DNA of 64,000 nt from Planktomarina sp. (GCA_020630015.1 JAHDCF010000001.1:81946-145945), one strand, 5' to 3'; positions 10,712 through 21,361 are shown, numbered from the stretch's first letter. Made by a program: numbers and translations. Notes: generated by a model not told the origin, from the letters alone.

Positions 10712-12796
10712 ATGAGCACAGATAATTATGACGGACCGATCCTTGAGATCGACAAACTGTCCATCAGCTTTTTCACACGTTTGCGCGAAATCCCCGCGGT
10801 TATGGATTTCAGCTGCACCGTGCAACCCGGCGAGGCGATGGGCCTTGTGGGGGAATCCGGTTGCGGTAAATCCACTGTTGCCCTTGGGGTGATGCAAGAT
10901 CTTGGCGTAAATGGCCGGATTGTGGGGGGATCCATTAAGTTCAAAGGGCGCGATCTTGGCGCGATGTCCGCAGAAGAACTGTCAAAGATTCGCGGTTCTG
11001 AAATCGCGATGATTTATCAAGAACCAATGGCATCACTGAACCCCGCCATGAAGATCGGCAAACAGCTTATGGAAGTGCCAATGATCCACGAAGGCGTGAG
11101 CGAGGCAGAGGCTTATGCCCGCGCGCTTGAGGTGGTGACGGATGTTAAACTGCCCGATCCAGAGCGGATGTTGAAGTCTTACCCACACCAATTGTCGGGT
11201 GGGCAACAACAACGGATCGTGATTGCAATGGCATTGATGTCCAAGCCATCGTTGTTGATTTTGGATGAGCCGACAACCGCCCTTGACGTAACTGTAGAAG
11301 CAGCAGTCGTGGAATTGGTTAAAGATTTGGGCAAGAAATACGGCACATCGATGCTGTTCATTTCCCATAATCTGGGCCTTGTTCTTGAAACCTGTGACCG
11401 CATCTGCGTGATGTATTCCGGTGAGGCCGTCGAAACCGGCAAGATCGAAGACGTGTTCGATCATATGCGCCACCCCTATACGCAGGCATTGTTCCGGTCG
11501 ATCCCCTTGCCCGGTGCGGACAAAAACGCAAGACCATTGGTTGCCATTCCGGGCAACTTCCCGTTGCCGCACGAACGCCCATCGGGATGTAACTTTGGGC
11601 CGCGGTGCGACTATTTTGAGGGTGGTCGTTGCGATCAAGGTGATATCAAAATGTCAGAAGTCCCCGAAGGGGATCGCCACGGGAGCCGGTGCCTGAAATG
11701 GGCCGAAATTGATTGGGATGCCCCCATTGTGGCGGCCAATTCCACCGAAAAAGCAGAACCCGGCAAGGTTGTCTTGAAAATGGATAACCTCAAAAAATAC
11801 TATGAGGTCGCGGCCAATGCCCTGTTCGGCGGTGGCAACAAAAAGGTAGTCAAAGCCAACGAAACTCTCAGCTTTGAGGCGCGAGAATCGGAAACCTTGG
11901 CAATCGTTGGCGAATCCGGTTGCGGGAAATCAACCTTTGCCAAGGTTTTGATGGGTTTGGAAACGGCCACAGATGGCGAAATTATCTTGGACAATCGGCC
12001 TATCCAAGACATTGCGATTGAAAACCGAGGCACAGACATCGTGTCAGATATTCAAATGGTGTTTCAAAACCCCTTTGACACCTTGAACCCTTCTATGACG
12101 GTTGGGTCACAAATTATTCGGGCGTTAGAAATCTTTGGCGTTGGCGACAGTCAGGCTGACCGGCACGATCGCATGCTCAAGCTGTTGGATTTAGTTAAAC
12201 TGCCACGTGAATTTGCAGGACGCATGCCGCGCCAATTGTCTGGTGGTCAAAAGCAACGGGTGGGCATCGCCCGCGCATTTGCTGGTGATGCACGCATCGT
12301 GGTGGCGGATGAACCCGTATCTGCGTTGGATGTTTCTGTTCAAGCGGCGGTGACCGACCTGTTGATGGAAATTCAACGAGAACACAAAACAACGCTTTTG
12401 TTCATCAGCCACGATTTGTCGATTGTGCGGTATTTGTCAGATCGCGTCATGGTTATGTATCTTGGCCATGTGGTTGAATTGGGCAGCACTGAACAAATTT
12501 TTCAACCGCCTTATCACCCCTATACAGAGGCCTTGTTAAGCGCGGTTCCGATTGCTGACACCAGTATCGAAAAGCAACATATCGTGCTGGAAGGGGACAT
12601 TCCGTCAGCGATGAACCCGCCCTCTGGCTGCCCATTCCAAACGCGTTGCCGTTGGAAGGACCAAGTGCCTGGTGGCCTTTGCGAACAAGAGGTCCCGCCG
12701 GTTCGGAATATGGGTGATGGCCATCAAATGAAATGTCATCTGGCCGAAGACATTTTGGCCAAGATGGAACCCGTCATCAAAATCGCGGCGGAATAA
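10712..12796 (+). CDS. Fused peptide-type ABC transporter ATP-binding protein (two ATPase domains)
   Basis: Two Walker A (GLVGESGCGKST, AIVGESGCGKSTF), two LSGGQ signatures and two oligopeptide C-terminal domains in one ORF. Confidence 0.95.
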   Translation: MSTDNYDGPILEIDKLSISFFTRLREIPAVMDFSCTVQPGEAMGLVGESGCGKSTVALGVMQDLGVNGRIVGGSIKFKGRDLGAMSAEELSKIRGSEIAMIYQEPMASLNPAMKIGKQLMEVPMIHEGVSEAEAYARALEVVTDVKLPDPERMLKSYPHQLSGGQQQRIVIAMALMSKPSLLILDEPTTALDVTVEAAVVELVKDLGKKYGTSMLFISHNLGLVLETCDRICVMYSGEAVETGKIEDVFDHMRHPYTQALFRSIPLPGADKNARPLVAIPGNFPLPHERPSGCNFGPRCDYFEGGRCDQGDIKMSEVPEGDRHGSRCLKWAEIDWDAPIVAANSTEKAEPGKVVLKMDNLKKYYEVAANALFGGGNKKVVKANETLSFEARESETLAIVGESGCGKSTFAKVLMGLETATDGEIILDNRPIQDIAIENRGTDIVSDIQMVFQNPFDTLNPSMTVGSQIIRALEIFGVGDSQADRHDRMLKLLDLVKLPREFAGRMPRQLSGGQKQRVGIARAFAGDARIVVADEPVSALDVSVQAAVTDLLMEIQREHKTTLLFISHDLSIVRYLSDRVMVMYLGHVVELGSTEQIFQPPYHPYTEALLSAVPIADTSIEKQHIVLEGDIPSAMNPPSGCPFQTRCRWKDQVPGGLCEQEVPPVRNMGDGHQMKCHLAEDILAKMEPVIKIAAE

Positions 12797-13369
12797 TTAC
12801 CTCAAGATGACCCGGACATAGTTCCGGGTCTCTTTAAACGGGGGAACGCCACCGTATTTCTTCACTGCGCCTGGCCCGGCATTATACGCCGCCAAGGCCA
12901 ACCGCCATGATCCAAAGGTTCGATACTGTTGTGACAAATACCGTGCACCACCTTCCAGATTTTCTTTTGGATTATAGGGATCAACCCGCAAGGATTTTGC
13001 GGTCTGCGGCATAAGCTGCGTCAAACCAATTGCCCCTGCTGGGGAAATCGCTTTGGGGTTCCAGCCGCTTTCTTGTTGAATAAGCTTAAAAAACAGATCC
13101 GCTGGAACACGGTGCCTGCGCGCCGCACTTCGCGCCAGTTCCATAAACTGACCACGGTACTTACCCGTGTATTTACCATTAAACCCGCGCGATGCCGGTG
13201 TACCCGGTATCACAACCGCTTTCGGCTGCAGCCGGACCGAATTATTATATTGGCTTGCTGCGCGCGTATCCAAAATACGCGTTTTGTTTGAATAATCGCT
13301 GCCAAGCGACTGCGCACCTGCCACTGACGCGACCAAAACAAAACTTAAACCTAAAAAACATGTCTTCAT
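12797..13369 (-). CDS. Lytic transglycosylase (SLT domain)
   Basis: Signal peptide [58 protein letters not shown] motifs. Confidence 0.92.
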   Translation of the reverse strand: MKTCFLGLSFVLVASVAGAQSLGSDYSNKTRILDTRAASQYNNSVRLQPKAVVIPGTPASRGFNGKYTGKYRGQFMELARSAARRHRVPADLFFKLIQQESGWNPKAISPAGAIGLTQLMPQTAKSLRVDPYNPKENLEGGARYLSQQYRTFGSWRLALAAYNAGPGAVKKYGGVPPFKETRNYVRVILR

Positions 13370-13504
13370 TGGTGTGGTATCCGCTGATTTGACCGATATA
13401 TAGGACAAAGAACCGGTTTGGGCTACTACCCATTGGTTCACGAAATGTTAAAATAGATTTAGTGATTGTGAACTTCAAGCGATCACAAAATTGATGGGGG
13501 GCTT

Positions 13505-13993
13505 ATGGCTGGTTCAGTAAACAAAGTAATTCTTGTGGGAAATTTGGGAAATGATCCCGAAGTGCGCAGTTTCCAAAACGGTGGTAAGGTCTGCAACCTT
13601 TCCGTTGCGACATCTGAAAATTGGAAAGATCGCAACACAGGCGAACGTCGCGAAAAAACCGAATGGCATCGTGTTGCCATTTTCAGTGAAGGACTGGTGC
13701 GGGTTGCAGAACAATATTTGCGCAAAGGATCGAAGGTTTATCTGGAAGGCCAACTTGAAACCCGTAAATGGCAAGATCAATCTGGACAAGATCGTTATTC
13801 AACTGAGGTGGTCCTGCGCGGCTATAACTCTAACCTAACGATGCTGGATGGCAGAGGTGACAGCGGCGGCGGTGGCGCATACATGTCAGACCAATCCGGT
13901 GGTGGCGGTGGTTATGGAAACCAATCCCAATCGCAAAACCAAGGTGGGTATGCGCCTGCCCCTTCAGACATGGATGACGAAATCCCGTTTTGA
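13505..13993 (+). CDS. ssb: Single-stranded DNA-binding protein
   Basis: [26 protein letters not shown]..., Gly/Gln-rich linker and DMDDEIPF acidic tail. Confidence 0.97.
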   Translation: MAGSVNKVILVGNLGNDPEVRSFQNGGKVCNLSVATSENWKDRNTGERREKTEWHRVAIFSEGLVRVAEQYLRKGSKVYLEGQLETRKWQDQSGQDRYSTEVVLRGYNSNLTMLDGRGDSGGGGAYMSDQSGGGGGYGNQSQSQNQGGYAPAPSDMDDEIPF

Positions 13994-14283
13994 TCCTGTC
14001 ACCGGAACTGAAAATTCTGATCATCAATTTTGTTGGGATTGCGGTGGCCTATCTTGGGATATACCGCAATCTCAACCCGTTTTCGATTGAAAAGGTTGCT
14101 TGGGGTGATCTTGCTGTCACCCTTCTTGTGCTGACGGTTGCAGCTGGGTTGTTTTTGGGCTCTGGTATTCAGTTCTCTTTGATCTTCTTTCAAACAAATT
14201 GGTTTTTGTTTTCGATCATCACGTTAACGGCAATGGAAATCCCAGTTTTGCTGTGGCTGTTGCGTGATCAGGCGGATCGCTGA
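13990..14283 (+). CDS. Small membrane protein of unknown function
   Basis: 97 aa, three predicted TM segments; TTG start overlaps the ssb stop. Confidence 0.6.
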   Translation: MILSPELKILIINFVGIAVAYLGIYRNLNPFSIEKVAWGDLAVTLLVLTVAAGLFLGSGIQFSLIFFQTNWFLFSIITLTAMEIPVLLWLLRDQADR

Positions 14284-15386
14284 TCCAAACCATCTGACAG
14301 AACTTGTTTGACCACTTCAATATCAACATCTTGGGTCACGAAAGACTGACCAATTCCATTCGCCATAATGAACGTTAGGTTGCCTTCCACCACCTTTTTG
14401 TCTTGATACATGAGTTGCACCAGATCCTCTGCGCCCGGCAAATCACCGGGGATATCTGCAAGATCAGCTTTCATTCCCATCTTTGCTAAATGTTCGCGCA
14501 CGCGGCTTGGCGATTCTTGGCTGCACAGTCCCAATCGGGCCGAAGTTTCAAACGCAAGCGCGCACCCAATTGCCACACCTTCCCCATGCAAAAGGCGGTC
14601 TGAATAACCGGTGGCCGCCTCTAGCGCATGGCAAAACGTGTGGCCCAAATTCAAAAGGGCGCGATCCCCTCTTTCCTTTTCATCGCGTGCGACGATTTCC
14701 GCCTTCATTTGGCACGATGTTTTAACGGCTGAAATGCGCGCCGCCACATCCCCTTGCGCCATGGCTGGGGCATTTCGTTCCAGCCATTCAAAGAAATCCA
14801 AACTGCCAAGAAGCCCATATTTCATCACTTCGCCATATCCGGCCAAGAAATCACGGGGGGTTAAACTGCCCAAAACATCCACATCAGCCAAAACCAAAGA
14901 AGGTTGATGAAACGCCCCAACCAAGTTTTTTCCGTGGGGTGTATTGATGGCTGTTTTTCCACCCACAGAACTGTCTACCTGCGCCAAAAGGCTGGTTGGC
15001 ATCTGCACATAACGCACCCCACGGCGCAAAATGGCGGCTGCGAACCCGACCAGATCGCCGATCACCCCACCCCCAAACGCAATGACAATATCGTTGCGTT
15101 CAATCTGTTGATCCAAAAACCATTCGACTGTTTTTGATAGGTTTGACCAGCTTTTTGTACTTTCACCCGCAGGCAATGTCAGCGCCGCGTGAACAATGCC
15201 ACCTGTGCTTAAAACGTCCTTAAGGGCCGTCAAATGCAAACGTGCCACGTTTTCATCCGTAACAATCGCCACTTTTGGGCGTGGCAACAAGGGGGCCAGG
15301 TGATTGGCCGTTTGTGCGATGACGCCCTGCCCGATGACGATATCATAGGCCCGGTTACCCAAACCAACTGTCACAATTTCGTTCAT
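14268..15386 (-). CDS. aroB: 3-dehydroquinate synthase
   Basis: VIAFGGGVIGDLVGFAAAILRRGVRYVQMPTSLLAQVDSSVGGKTAINTPHGKNLVGAFHQP. Confidence 0.97.
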   Translation of the reverse strand: MNEIVTVGLGNRAYDIVIGQGVIAQTANHLAPLLPRPKVAIVTDENVARLHLTALKDVLSTGGIVHAALTLPAGESTKSWSNLSKTVEWFLDQQIERNDIVIAFGGGVIGDLVGFAAAILRRGVRYVQMPTSLLAQVDSSVGGKTAINTPHGKNLVGAFHQPSLVLADVDVLGSLTPRDFLAGYGEVMKYGLLGSLDFFEWLERNAPAMAQGDVAARISAVKTSCQMKAEIVARDEKERGDRALLNLGHTFCHALEAATGYSDRLLHGEGVAIGCALAFETSARLGLCSQESPSRVREHLAKMGMKADLADIPGDLPGAEDLVQLMYQDKKVVEGNLTFIMANGIGQSFVTQDVDIEVVKQVLSDGLDQRSA

Positions 15387-15389
15387 ATC

Positions 15390-15932
15390 TCAGGCCTTTT
15401 GTGTCAAAACATCTGGTCGCGTTGTCAGTGCCTTCAAAATACTATCACGCGTTTTTGCGATTGAATTGTCAGGCAGGCTTTCGACCACCAAATCACTTTG
15501 CGCATAAATCGGGGCACGTTTGGCATAGATTTCTTCTAAAGTGGCGCGTGGGTTACTTGTTCGCAACAACGGGCGTGTGTCTTTATTTTTCACGCGCGAC
15601 CACAGCAAATCAACCGAAGCGGAAATACATACAGACACCCCGTATTCTTTGATGTTTTTGCGGTTCTCTTCTTGCAAGAAGGCCCCTCCGCCCGTGGACA
15701 AAACACCCGGTTCGACAGTTAACAAACGGTGAATCACCTTGGTTTCGGCGGATCGGAAAAAATCTTCTCCGTATTTATCAAAGATCTCTTTGATGGTCAT
15801 ATTCGAGGCTGCAACGATTTCTTCATCCGAATCCAAAAACGGCACATTCAGCGATTGCGCCAACGATCGTCCCACCGCGGTTTTACCCGCACCCATCATT
15901 CCGACCAAAACAACAGTTTTTTTGAGCAGCAT
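15390..15932 (-). CDS. aroK: Shikimate kinase
   Basis: VLVGMMGAGKTAVGRSLAQ P-loop, DSDEEI, FRSAETKVI, STGGGAF. Confidence 0.95.
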   Translation of the reverse strand: MLLKKTVVLVGMMGAGKTAVGRSLAQSLNVPFLDSDEEIVAASNMTIKEIFDKYGEDFFRSAETKVIHRLLTVEPGVLSTGGGAFLQEENRKNIKEYGVSVCISASVDLLWSRVKNKDTRPLLRTSNPRATLEEIYAKRAPIYAQSDLVVESLPDNSIAKTRDSILKALTTRPDVLTQKA

Positions 15933-16044
15933 TTGCGTAATTTTCCCCTGTTGAAGGCCTGTTGACTTGCGCGATCCTTGGCGGGATTGTTAGACAAAGG
16001 CAAGAGCAAGGCCAACCCGGCCACAAAAACAAAAGGCAGATGTC

Positions 16045-16194
16045 GTGTTAAGACTGATCAAGATACTTTTCTATCTGGTTGTTTTCGCAGCCATCGGTCT
16101 GTTGGCCTTTGCCTATTTGGGGCCATTGTTTGGGGTTGATTTTTCTGCCCCCCAAACAACCATTCGACAAGATCTGGAGCTAAACCCTGAATAA
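16045..16194 (+). CDS. Small single-TM protein, 49 aa, GTG start (below the ORF-track cutoff)
   Basis: GTG at 16045 reads MLRLIKILFYLVVFAAIGLLAFAYLGPLFGVDFSAPQTTIRQDLELNPE*; overlaps the likely start of the next gene. Confidence 0.6.
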   Translation: MLRLIKILFYLVVFAAIGLLAFAYLGPLFGVDFSAPQTTIRQDLELNPE

Positions 16195-17632
16195 GCCTTT
16201 ACCCCTATTGGTGGCAATGTGGATGGCCGGTGCAGCATCGGCCCAATCAGACAGGCCTCTGACTGCGATCGATTGGCTTAATCAAGAAACGCAGACCCCT
16301 TTTCAACAGGTTAATCCGCAAGATTTGGAAGAACCCGTTGCGCGTTCTGTTGTGATCGAAACGGTTACGGTAACCGAACTTGCTGACATTTCTGCGACTG
16401 CAGCTGGCCTTTTGCCTTTGGATGTTGCCAACCTTCCGGCTTCGTTTTGGGATGGCCAGTCGGCAGAAGCCGCAAAAGATTTGATGTTGGAACTTCCTGT
16501 GAACCTTTTGCCGGCACCACGTGATATCTTGTACCGTGTCCTTTTGGCCGAAGCCCCCGCAAACGAAGACATCGTTAATGTTAGGCTGGAACAATTGATG
16601 CATCGCGGTGCCGTTCAAGCGGCGTTCGCGATGATGCAGGAAACGCCACCAGAAACGCCCGAAGGTTTTGCCCTTTATTTTGATGCATCTTTGTTGATGT
16701 GGCAAATCACAGAGGTTTGCCAACTTCTTCAACAAAAACCGCAATTGTCATCCAAATCCGCGGTCAAAATATATTGCACGGCACGCTCAGGGAATTGGGA
16801 TACCGCTGTCCTTCAATATTTTACCCACGACACATTGGGGGATATTCCGCGTCCCTTAAATCAGCTTTTAGGTGGATTTCTTGATCCTGGTTTGGCTGAA
16901 GAAATTGTTCTGCCTCCGGTCATACCTCAGGCAATTTCACCGTTGGAATTTCGTCTTCGCGAAAGCACAGGAACCCCAACACCAACCACAGGTTTGCCGT
17001 TAAAATTTGTTGCCACTGATTTGCAGCCTGCCGCTGGATGGCGATCCCAAATCGATGCCGCCGAACGCCTTGCCTCTGCAGGGGCCCTACCGCCGGATAC
17101 CCTACTTGAGATATATTCACTCAAAAAGGCGGCTGCATCCGGTGGGGTCTGGGAACGGGTGCGCATGATGGCGGCGGTGCAAAATGGTATCGACACGCGT
17201 GACATCATTGCGCTGCAATCGGTTCTTCCCGCACTTTGGAAACAGGCAAAATCCTCCAATCTTCAATCCGTTTACGCCACGCTTTTGGAACCTGAATTTC
17301 GCGAATTTCGGTTTGAAACGAAAGAAGCCGAAGATATTCGCAATCGTCTGACTTGGCTGTCGCCTGTGACAACAGACCTGCCTGAGGAATTGTTAGAATT
17401 GGCCGAGGGCCAAGAAGTAGGTGATGTTATTTCCTTAGCATTTTCCGAAAACGTTTCCCCGCGGGATGTCACAGCCTCAGAAGTTCTTCAAACCTTAACC
17501 ATCGCCGCCGCCGCGCAAAATGGGGATTTGAACGCACTTCAATTGGCCCTGCTGGGCCTGCGATCCCTTGGCTTCGAAACCGCCGCAAAACGGCTTGCCA
17601 TTGAATATTTGATTAAGGTGAAAGGGTTATGA
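16187..17632 (+). CDS. Secreted hypothetical protein between aroK and xerD; probable CTG start
   Basis: ORF track starts at TTG 16208; from CTG 16187 the N-terminus is MNKPLPLLVAMWMAGAASAQS, a normal signal peptide, with GGAG 7 nt upstream. Confidence 0.7.
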   Translation: MNKPLPLLVAMWMAGAASAQSDRPLTAIDWLNQETQTPFQQVNPQDLEEPVARSVVIETVTVTELADISATAAGLLPLDVANLPASFWDGQSAEAAKDLMLELPVNLLPAPRDILYRVLLAEAPANEDIVNVRLEQLMHRGAVQAAFAMMQETPPETPEGFALYFDASLLMWQITEVCQLLQQKPQLSSKSAVKIYCTARSGNWDTAVLQYFTHDTLGDIPRPLNQLLGGFLDPGLAEEIVLPPVIPQAISPLEFRLRESTGTPTPTTGLPLKFVATDLQPAAGWRSQIDAAERLASAGALPPDTLLEIYSLKKAAASGGVWERVRMMAAVQNGIDTRDIIALQSVLPALWKQAKSSNLQSVYATLLEPEFREFRFETKEAEDIRNRLTWLSPVTTDLPEELLELAEGQEVGDVISLAFSENVSPRDVTASEVLQTLTIAAAAQNGDLNALQLALLGLRSLGFETAAKRLAIEYLIKVKGL

Positions 17633-18534
17633 GCCATCAATGGATTTCAACCTTTTTAGATGCCCAAGCTGCGGAATTGGGTGCCTCAAAAAACACGCAA
17701 GAGGCTTATGGACGCGATCTTTTGGACTTTATGGAATTTCTGGAAAGCCAGAACACAACATTTCAGGACGTGGCGCAAATCAAGATCGAAGAATACCTGA
17801 TCCATTGCGATGCACAAGGACTTGCCCTATCCACCCGGGCGCGCAGGTTATCTTCCATTAAACAGCTATTTCGGTTCAGTTTCGAAGAAGGCTGGCGATC
17901 CGACAACCCTGCCCTTCAAATCAAAGGTCCGGGTAAGGAAAAGAAGCTTCCCAAGACCCTTTCAGTGGAAGATGTGGATCGTCTGTTGGACGCGGCCCGC
18001 ACCACCGGCAAAACACGTGAGGATCGATTGCGCAACACTTGTCTGCTTGAGGTTCTTTATGCGACCGGTCTTCGGGTATCTGAACTTGTGTCATTGCCCG
18101 TTGCAGCTGTGCGTGGGGATCCACGCATGATTTTGGTGCGTGGCAAAGGCGACAAAGAACGCATGGTGCCATTGTCACCGGGCGCGCGCGAAGCCGTTCA
18201 AGTTTGGCTTAAAATTCGGGATGAAAACAAAGATTGGGAGGCATCAGCATTCCTTTTCCCCTCACGCGGCAAAGCTGGTCATCTTACACGGATCTGGTTT
18301 TATAATCAGATTAAGACCTTTGCGGTGAATGCCGGTGTAAACCCCAAAAATGTAACCCCCCACACCCTTAGACACGCGTTTGCCACTCATTTGTTGGCAG
18401 GTGGCGCTGATTTAAGGTCCATTCAAACGCTTTTAGGCCATGCAGATGTTGCCACCACTGAAATTTACACCCATGTGCTGGATGAACGACTGAAAGAACT
18501 TGTGCTTGAACATCACCCCCTTGCAAAATCATGA
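17629..18534 (+). CDS. xerD: Site-specific tyrosine recombinase XerD
   Basis: LYATGLRVSELVSL, HTLRHAFATHLLAGGADLRSIQTLLGHADVATTEIYTHV. Confidence 0.93.
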   Translation: MSHQWISTFLDAQAAELGASKNTQEAYGRDLLDFMEFLESQNTTFQDVAQIKIEEYLIHCDAQGLALSTRARRLSSIKQLFRFSFEEGWRSDNPALQIKGPGKEKKLPKTLSVEDVDRLLDAARTTGKTREDRLRNTCLLEVLYATGLRVSELVSLPVAAVRGDPRMILVRGKGDKERMVPLSPGAREAVQVWLKIRDENKDWEASAFLFPSRGKAGHLTRIWFYNQIKTFAVNAGVNPKNVTPHTLRHAFATHLLAGGADLRSIQTLLGHADVATTEIYTHVLDERLKELVLEHHPLAKS

Positions 18535-19826
18535 CAGAATATTTTGACACTTCGTTTTGGCTAACGGCTGGCGCCATTTTTGTGCTGCTGTTGTTATCTG
18601 GATTTTTTTCTGGTTCGGAAACCGCACTGACGGCCGCATCGCGCGGTAAACTGCGAGCGCAGGCCGGCAAAGGATCCAAAGGTGCCGAACGGGCCTTAAA
18701 CATTACCGAAGACAGCGAACGTTTGATCGGTTCCGTCCTTTTGGGAAACAACCTGGTTAATATTCTGGCCACATCTCTGACCACTGCGTTGTTGACAAAA
18801 ATGTTTGGGGACAACGGGGTGCTTGTGGCCACCGCGGTTATGACTGTGCTGATCTTAATCTTTGCAGAGGTCCTTCCCAAAACCTATGCCATCACAAATG
18901 CCGAAACCGCGGCCAGCCGGGTTTCGCGCCCAATTGCATTTGTTGTTATGATCTTCGCCCCGGTGGTGAGCGCGGTGCAAATGTTGGTGCGTGGCGTTTT
19001 GCGCATATTCGGCGTAGAAACCGATCCTGATAAACACGTGTTGGCAATCCGCGAAGAAATCCAAGGCGCATTATCGTTAGGACACGAAGAAGGTGTGGTT
19101 GAAAAAGAAGACCGCGATCGCATTCTGGGGGCCCTTGATTTGGCCGATCGTACGGTTGAAGAAATCATGTTGCACCGCTCTGGCATTGAAATGATTGATG
19201 TGACTTTGCCCGCAGAAGAGATTTTGTCAGCCGCCTTGGAAAGCGCCCACACCCGGTTGCCACTGTATAAAGACAACCCTGAAAATATCGTCGGGGTAAT
19301 CCACGCCAAAGACTTAGCGCGTGCGATGGATAAACTCACCCGTGAGGGATCGTCGCGCGCCAAAAGCTTGAAAAACTTCAATGTCTTGGACGTGGCAATG
19401 AAACCCTATTTCGTGCCTGAAACCACACCCCTCGATGATCAGATGCGGCAGTTTTTGAGACGGCACACCCATTTCGCACTGGTGGTGGATGAATACGGGT
19501 CGTTACAGGGGTTGCTGACCCTCGAAGATATTTTGGAAGAAATCGTCGGTGAAATCACCGATGAATTCGATGCAGGCGATTTCGAAGTCGTGAAAGGCAC
19601 AGATGGCCAGATCACCGTGGATGGCGCGATGACGATCCGGGATTTGAACCGGGCCATGGATTGGTCTCTTCCCGATGAAGAAGCCAATACCGTTGCGGGA
19701 CTGGTTATTCATGAGGCACAAAGCATCCCTGCCCAAGGACAGGTCTTTGCATTTCACGGGTTCCGTTTTGAAGTCTTGGCCAAGAAGGAAAACCGCTTGG
19801 CCAAGCTTCGGATCAAGGTGCTTTAA
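18531..19826 (+). CDS. HlyC/CorC family transporter (DUF21/CNNM, CBS pair, CorC C-terminal domain)
   Basis: N-terminal DUF21 TM region, CBS domains, LVVDEYGSLQGLLTLEDILEEIVGEI. Confidence 0.93.
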   Translation: MTEYFDTSFWLTAGAIFVLLLLSGFFSGSETALTAASRGKLRAQAGKGSKGAERALNITEDSERLIGSVLLGNNLVNILATSLTTALLTKMFGDNGVLVATAVMTVLILIFAEVLPKTYAITNAETAASRVSRPIAFVVMIFAPVVSAVQMLVRGVLRIFGVETDPDKHVLAIREEIQGALSLGHEEGVVEKEDRDRILGALDLADRTVEEIMLHRSGIEMIDVTLPAEEILSAALESAHTRLPLYKDNPENIVGVIHAKDLARAMDKLTREGSSRAKSLKNFNVLDVAMKPYFVPETTPLDDQMRQFLRRHTHFALVVDEYGSLQGLLTLEDILEEIVGEITDEFDAGDFEVVKGTDGQITVDGAMTIRDLNRAMDWSLPDEEANTVAGLVIHEAQSIPAQGQVFAFHGFRFEVLAKKENRLAKLRIKVL

Positions 19827-21361
19827 CGGCCTTTAAACAATCCGCCCAAAATGCCACGCACGATACGGCGACCTGTTGTGCCAGTCAGCTCTCTCACGAC
19901 CATCCGACCCAATTCGGACCCAATGGAACGATCTGATCTGCGACTTCGGGACGAAGAACGTTCGACCCGGTTCCCAGAATATCTGCGCCCAGCGTTATAT
20001 TCCCGTTCGGCCACTGACATTTCTTCTTCTTTGGCTTCTTGGGCTTCTGCTTCTTTTGCGGCGGCTTCTGCGCGGGCCTGCAATTGTTCAAAGGCGCTGT
20101 GACGGTCAACCTCTGCCTCATATTTGCCTGCAATTGGGGATGCATTGATAACATCGCGGCGGGTTTGCGCGTCAATCGGCCCCAAATTCGAAGATGGTGG
20201 GCGGATCAAAGTCCGTTCCACAACACCGGGCACGCCTTTGTCTTCCAACATAGAAGTCACCGCCTCACCGACACCCACTTCGCGAATGGCGTCTTCTGTG
20301 CTGAACCGTGGATTGTCGCGATAAGTTCCTGAAGCCAACCGCAACTTTTTGCGATCCGCGGCCGTAAAGGCGCGCAACGCATGTTGAATGCGATTGCCCA
20401 GTTGCCCCAAGATATCTTCGGGAATATCGGCTGGGTTCTGCGTGATGAAATAGACACCAACCCCTTTTGACCGGATCAACCGTGCAACTTGTTCAACTTT
20501 GTCGACCAATGGTTTTGGGGCGCCGTCAAACAACAGATGCGCCTCGTCAAAAAAGAAAACCAATTTGGGTTTGTCCGGATCACCCACCTCTGGCAGTTCT
20601 TCAAATAATTCAGACAGCAGCCACAACAAGAATGTGGAATAAAGCTTAGGTGCGGCGATCAATTTATCTGATGCAAGAATGTTCACGCGGCCACGACCAT
20701 CCGCCTCCGTCGCCATCATATCGCTGAGCGCAAGTGCAGGTTCCCCAAACAGCTTTGCCCCACCCTGATTTTCCAAAACCAAAAGCGCCCGTTGAATTGC
20801 CCCAACCGAATGTGCGCTGACATTGCCATAGCGTAGGGATAAATCCTTGCCGTTTTGACCGACCCACACCAACAACGCTTGCAAATCTTTCAGATCTAAC
20901 AGCGGCAATCCTTGTTCATCGGCCACGCGGAATGCGATGTTCAACACCCCTTCCTGCGCTTCGCTGAGTTCTAACAATTGCGACAAAAGAAGTGGGCCCA
21001 TCTCGGCCACTGTGGTGCGAATGGGATGACCTTGCTGGGCAAACAAATCCCAAAACACGACGGGAAATTTTTGATAGGCATAATCGGAAAAGCCGATCTT
21101 TGCCGCACGTTCCATAAATGGCCCATGCAGTTTGTGGTCTTCGCTGCCACTTGCCGCAAGTCCCGAAAGATCACCTTTCACATCTGCCAAAAACACCGGA
21201 ACACCAGCATTCGAAAAGTTTTCAGCCAATATTTGCAATGTGACAGACTTTCCTGTCCCTGTTGCGCCGGCAACCAATCCGTGACGGTTGGCGTATTTCA
21301 AGGTCATCTCTTGGGGTGTTGTGTACCCTTCACCACCGCCACCAATAAAAATTTTTGTCAT
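19823..21361 (-). CDS. HerA-like ATPase / DUF853 family protein
   Basis: GLVAGATGTGKSVTLQILAENFS Walker A, FFFDEAHLLFDGAPK Walker B, long acidic/charged C-terminal linker; start MTKIFIGGGGEGY. Confidence 0.92.
   Translation of the reverse strand: MTKIFIGGGGEGYTTPQEMTLKYANRHGLVAGATGTGKSVTLQILAENFSNAGVPVFLADVKGDLSGLAASGSEDHKLHGPFMERAAKIGFSDYAYQKFPVVFWDLFAQQGHPIRTTVAEMGPLLLSQLLELSEAQEGVLNIAFRVADEQGLPLLDLKDLQALLVWVGQNGKDLSLRYGNVSAHSVGAIQRALLVLENQGGAKLFGEPALALSDMMATEADGRGRVNILASDKLIAAPKLYSTFLLWLLSELFEELPEVGDPDKPKLVFFFDEAHLLFDGAPKPLVDKVEQVARLIRSKGVGVYFITQNPADIPEDILGQLGNRIQHALRAFTAADRKKLRLASGTYRDNPRFSTEDAIREVGVGEAVTSMLEDKGVPGVVERTLIRPPSSNLGPIDAQTRRDVINASPIAGKYEAEVDRHSAFEQLQARAEAAAKEAEAQEAKEEEMSVAEREYNAGRRYSGNRVERSSSRSRRSDRSIGSELGRMVVRELTGTTGRRIVRGILGGLFKGR

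Noticed and set aside
17629-18534. Tyrosine recombinase as a sign of an integrated element
   Set aside because: Sequence and neighbourhood (aroK/aroB) fit housekeeping XerD; no att-like repeats or cargo genes
19823-21361. HerA-like ATPase as a defence-system component
   Set aside because: No SIR2, NurA or nuclease partner nearby; matches the widespread housekeeping DUF853 family
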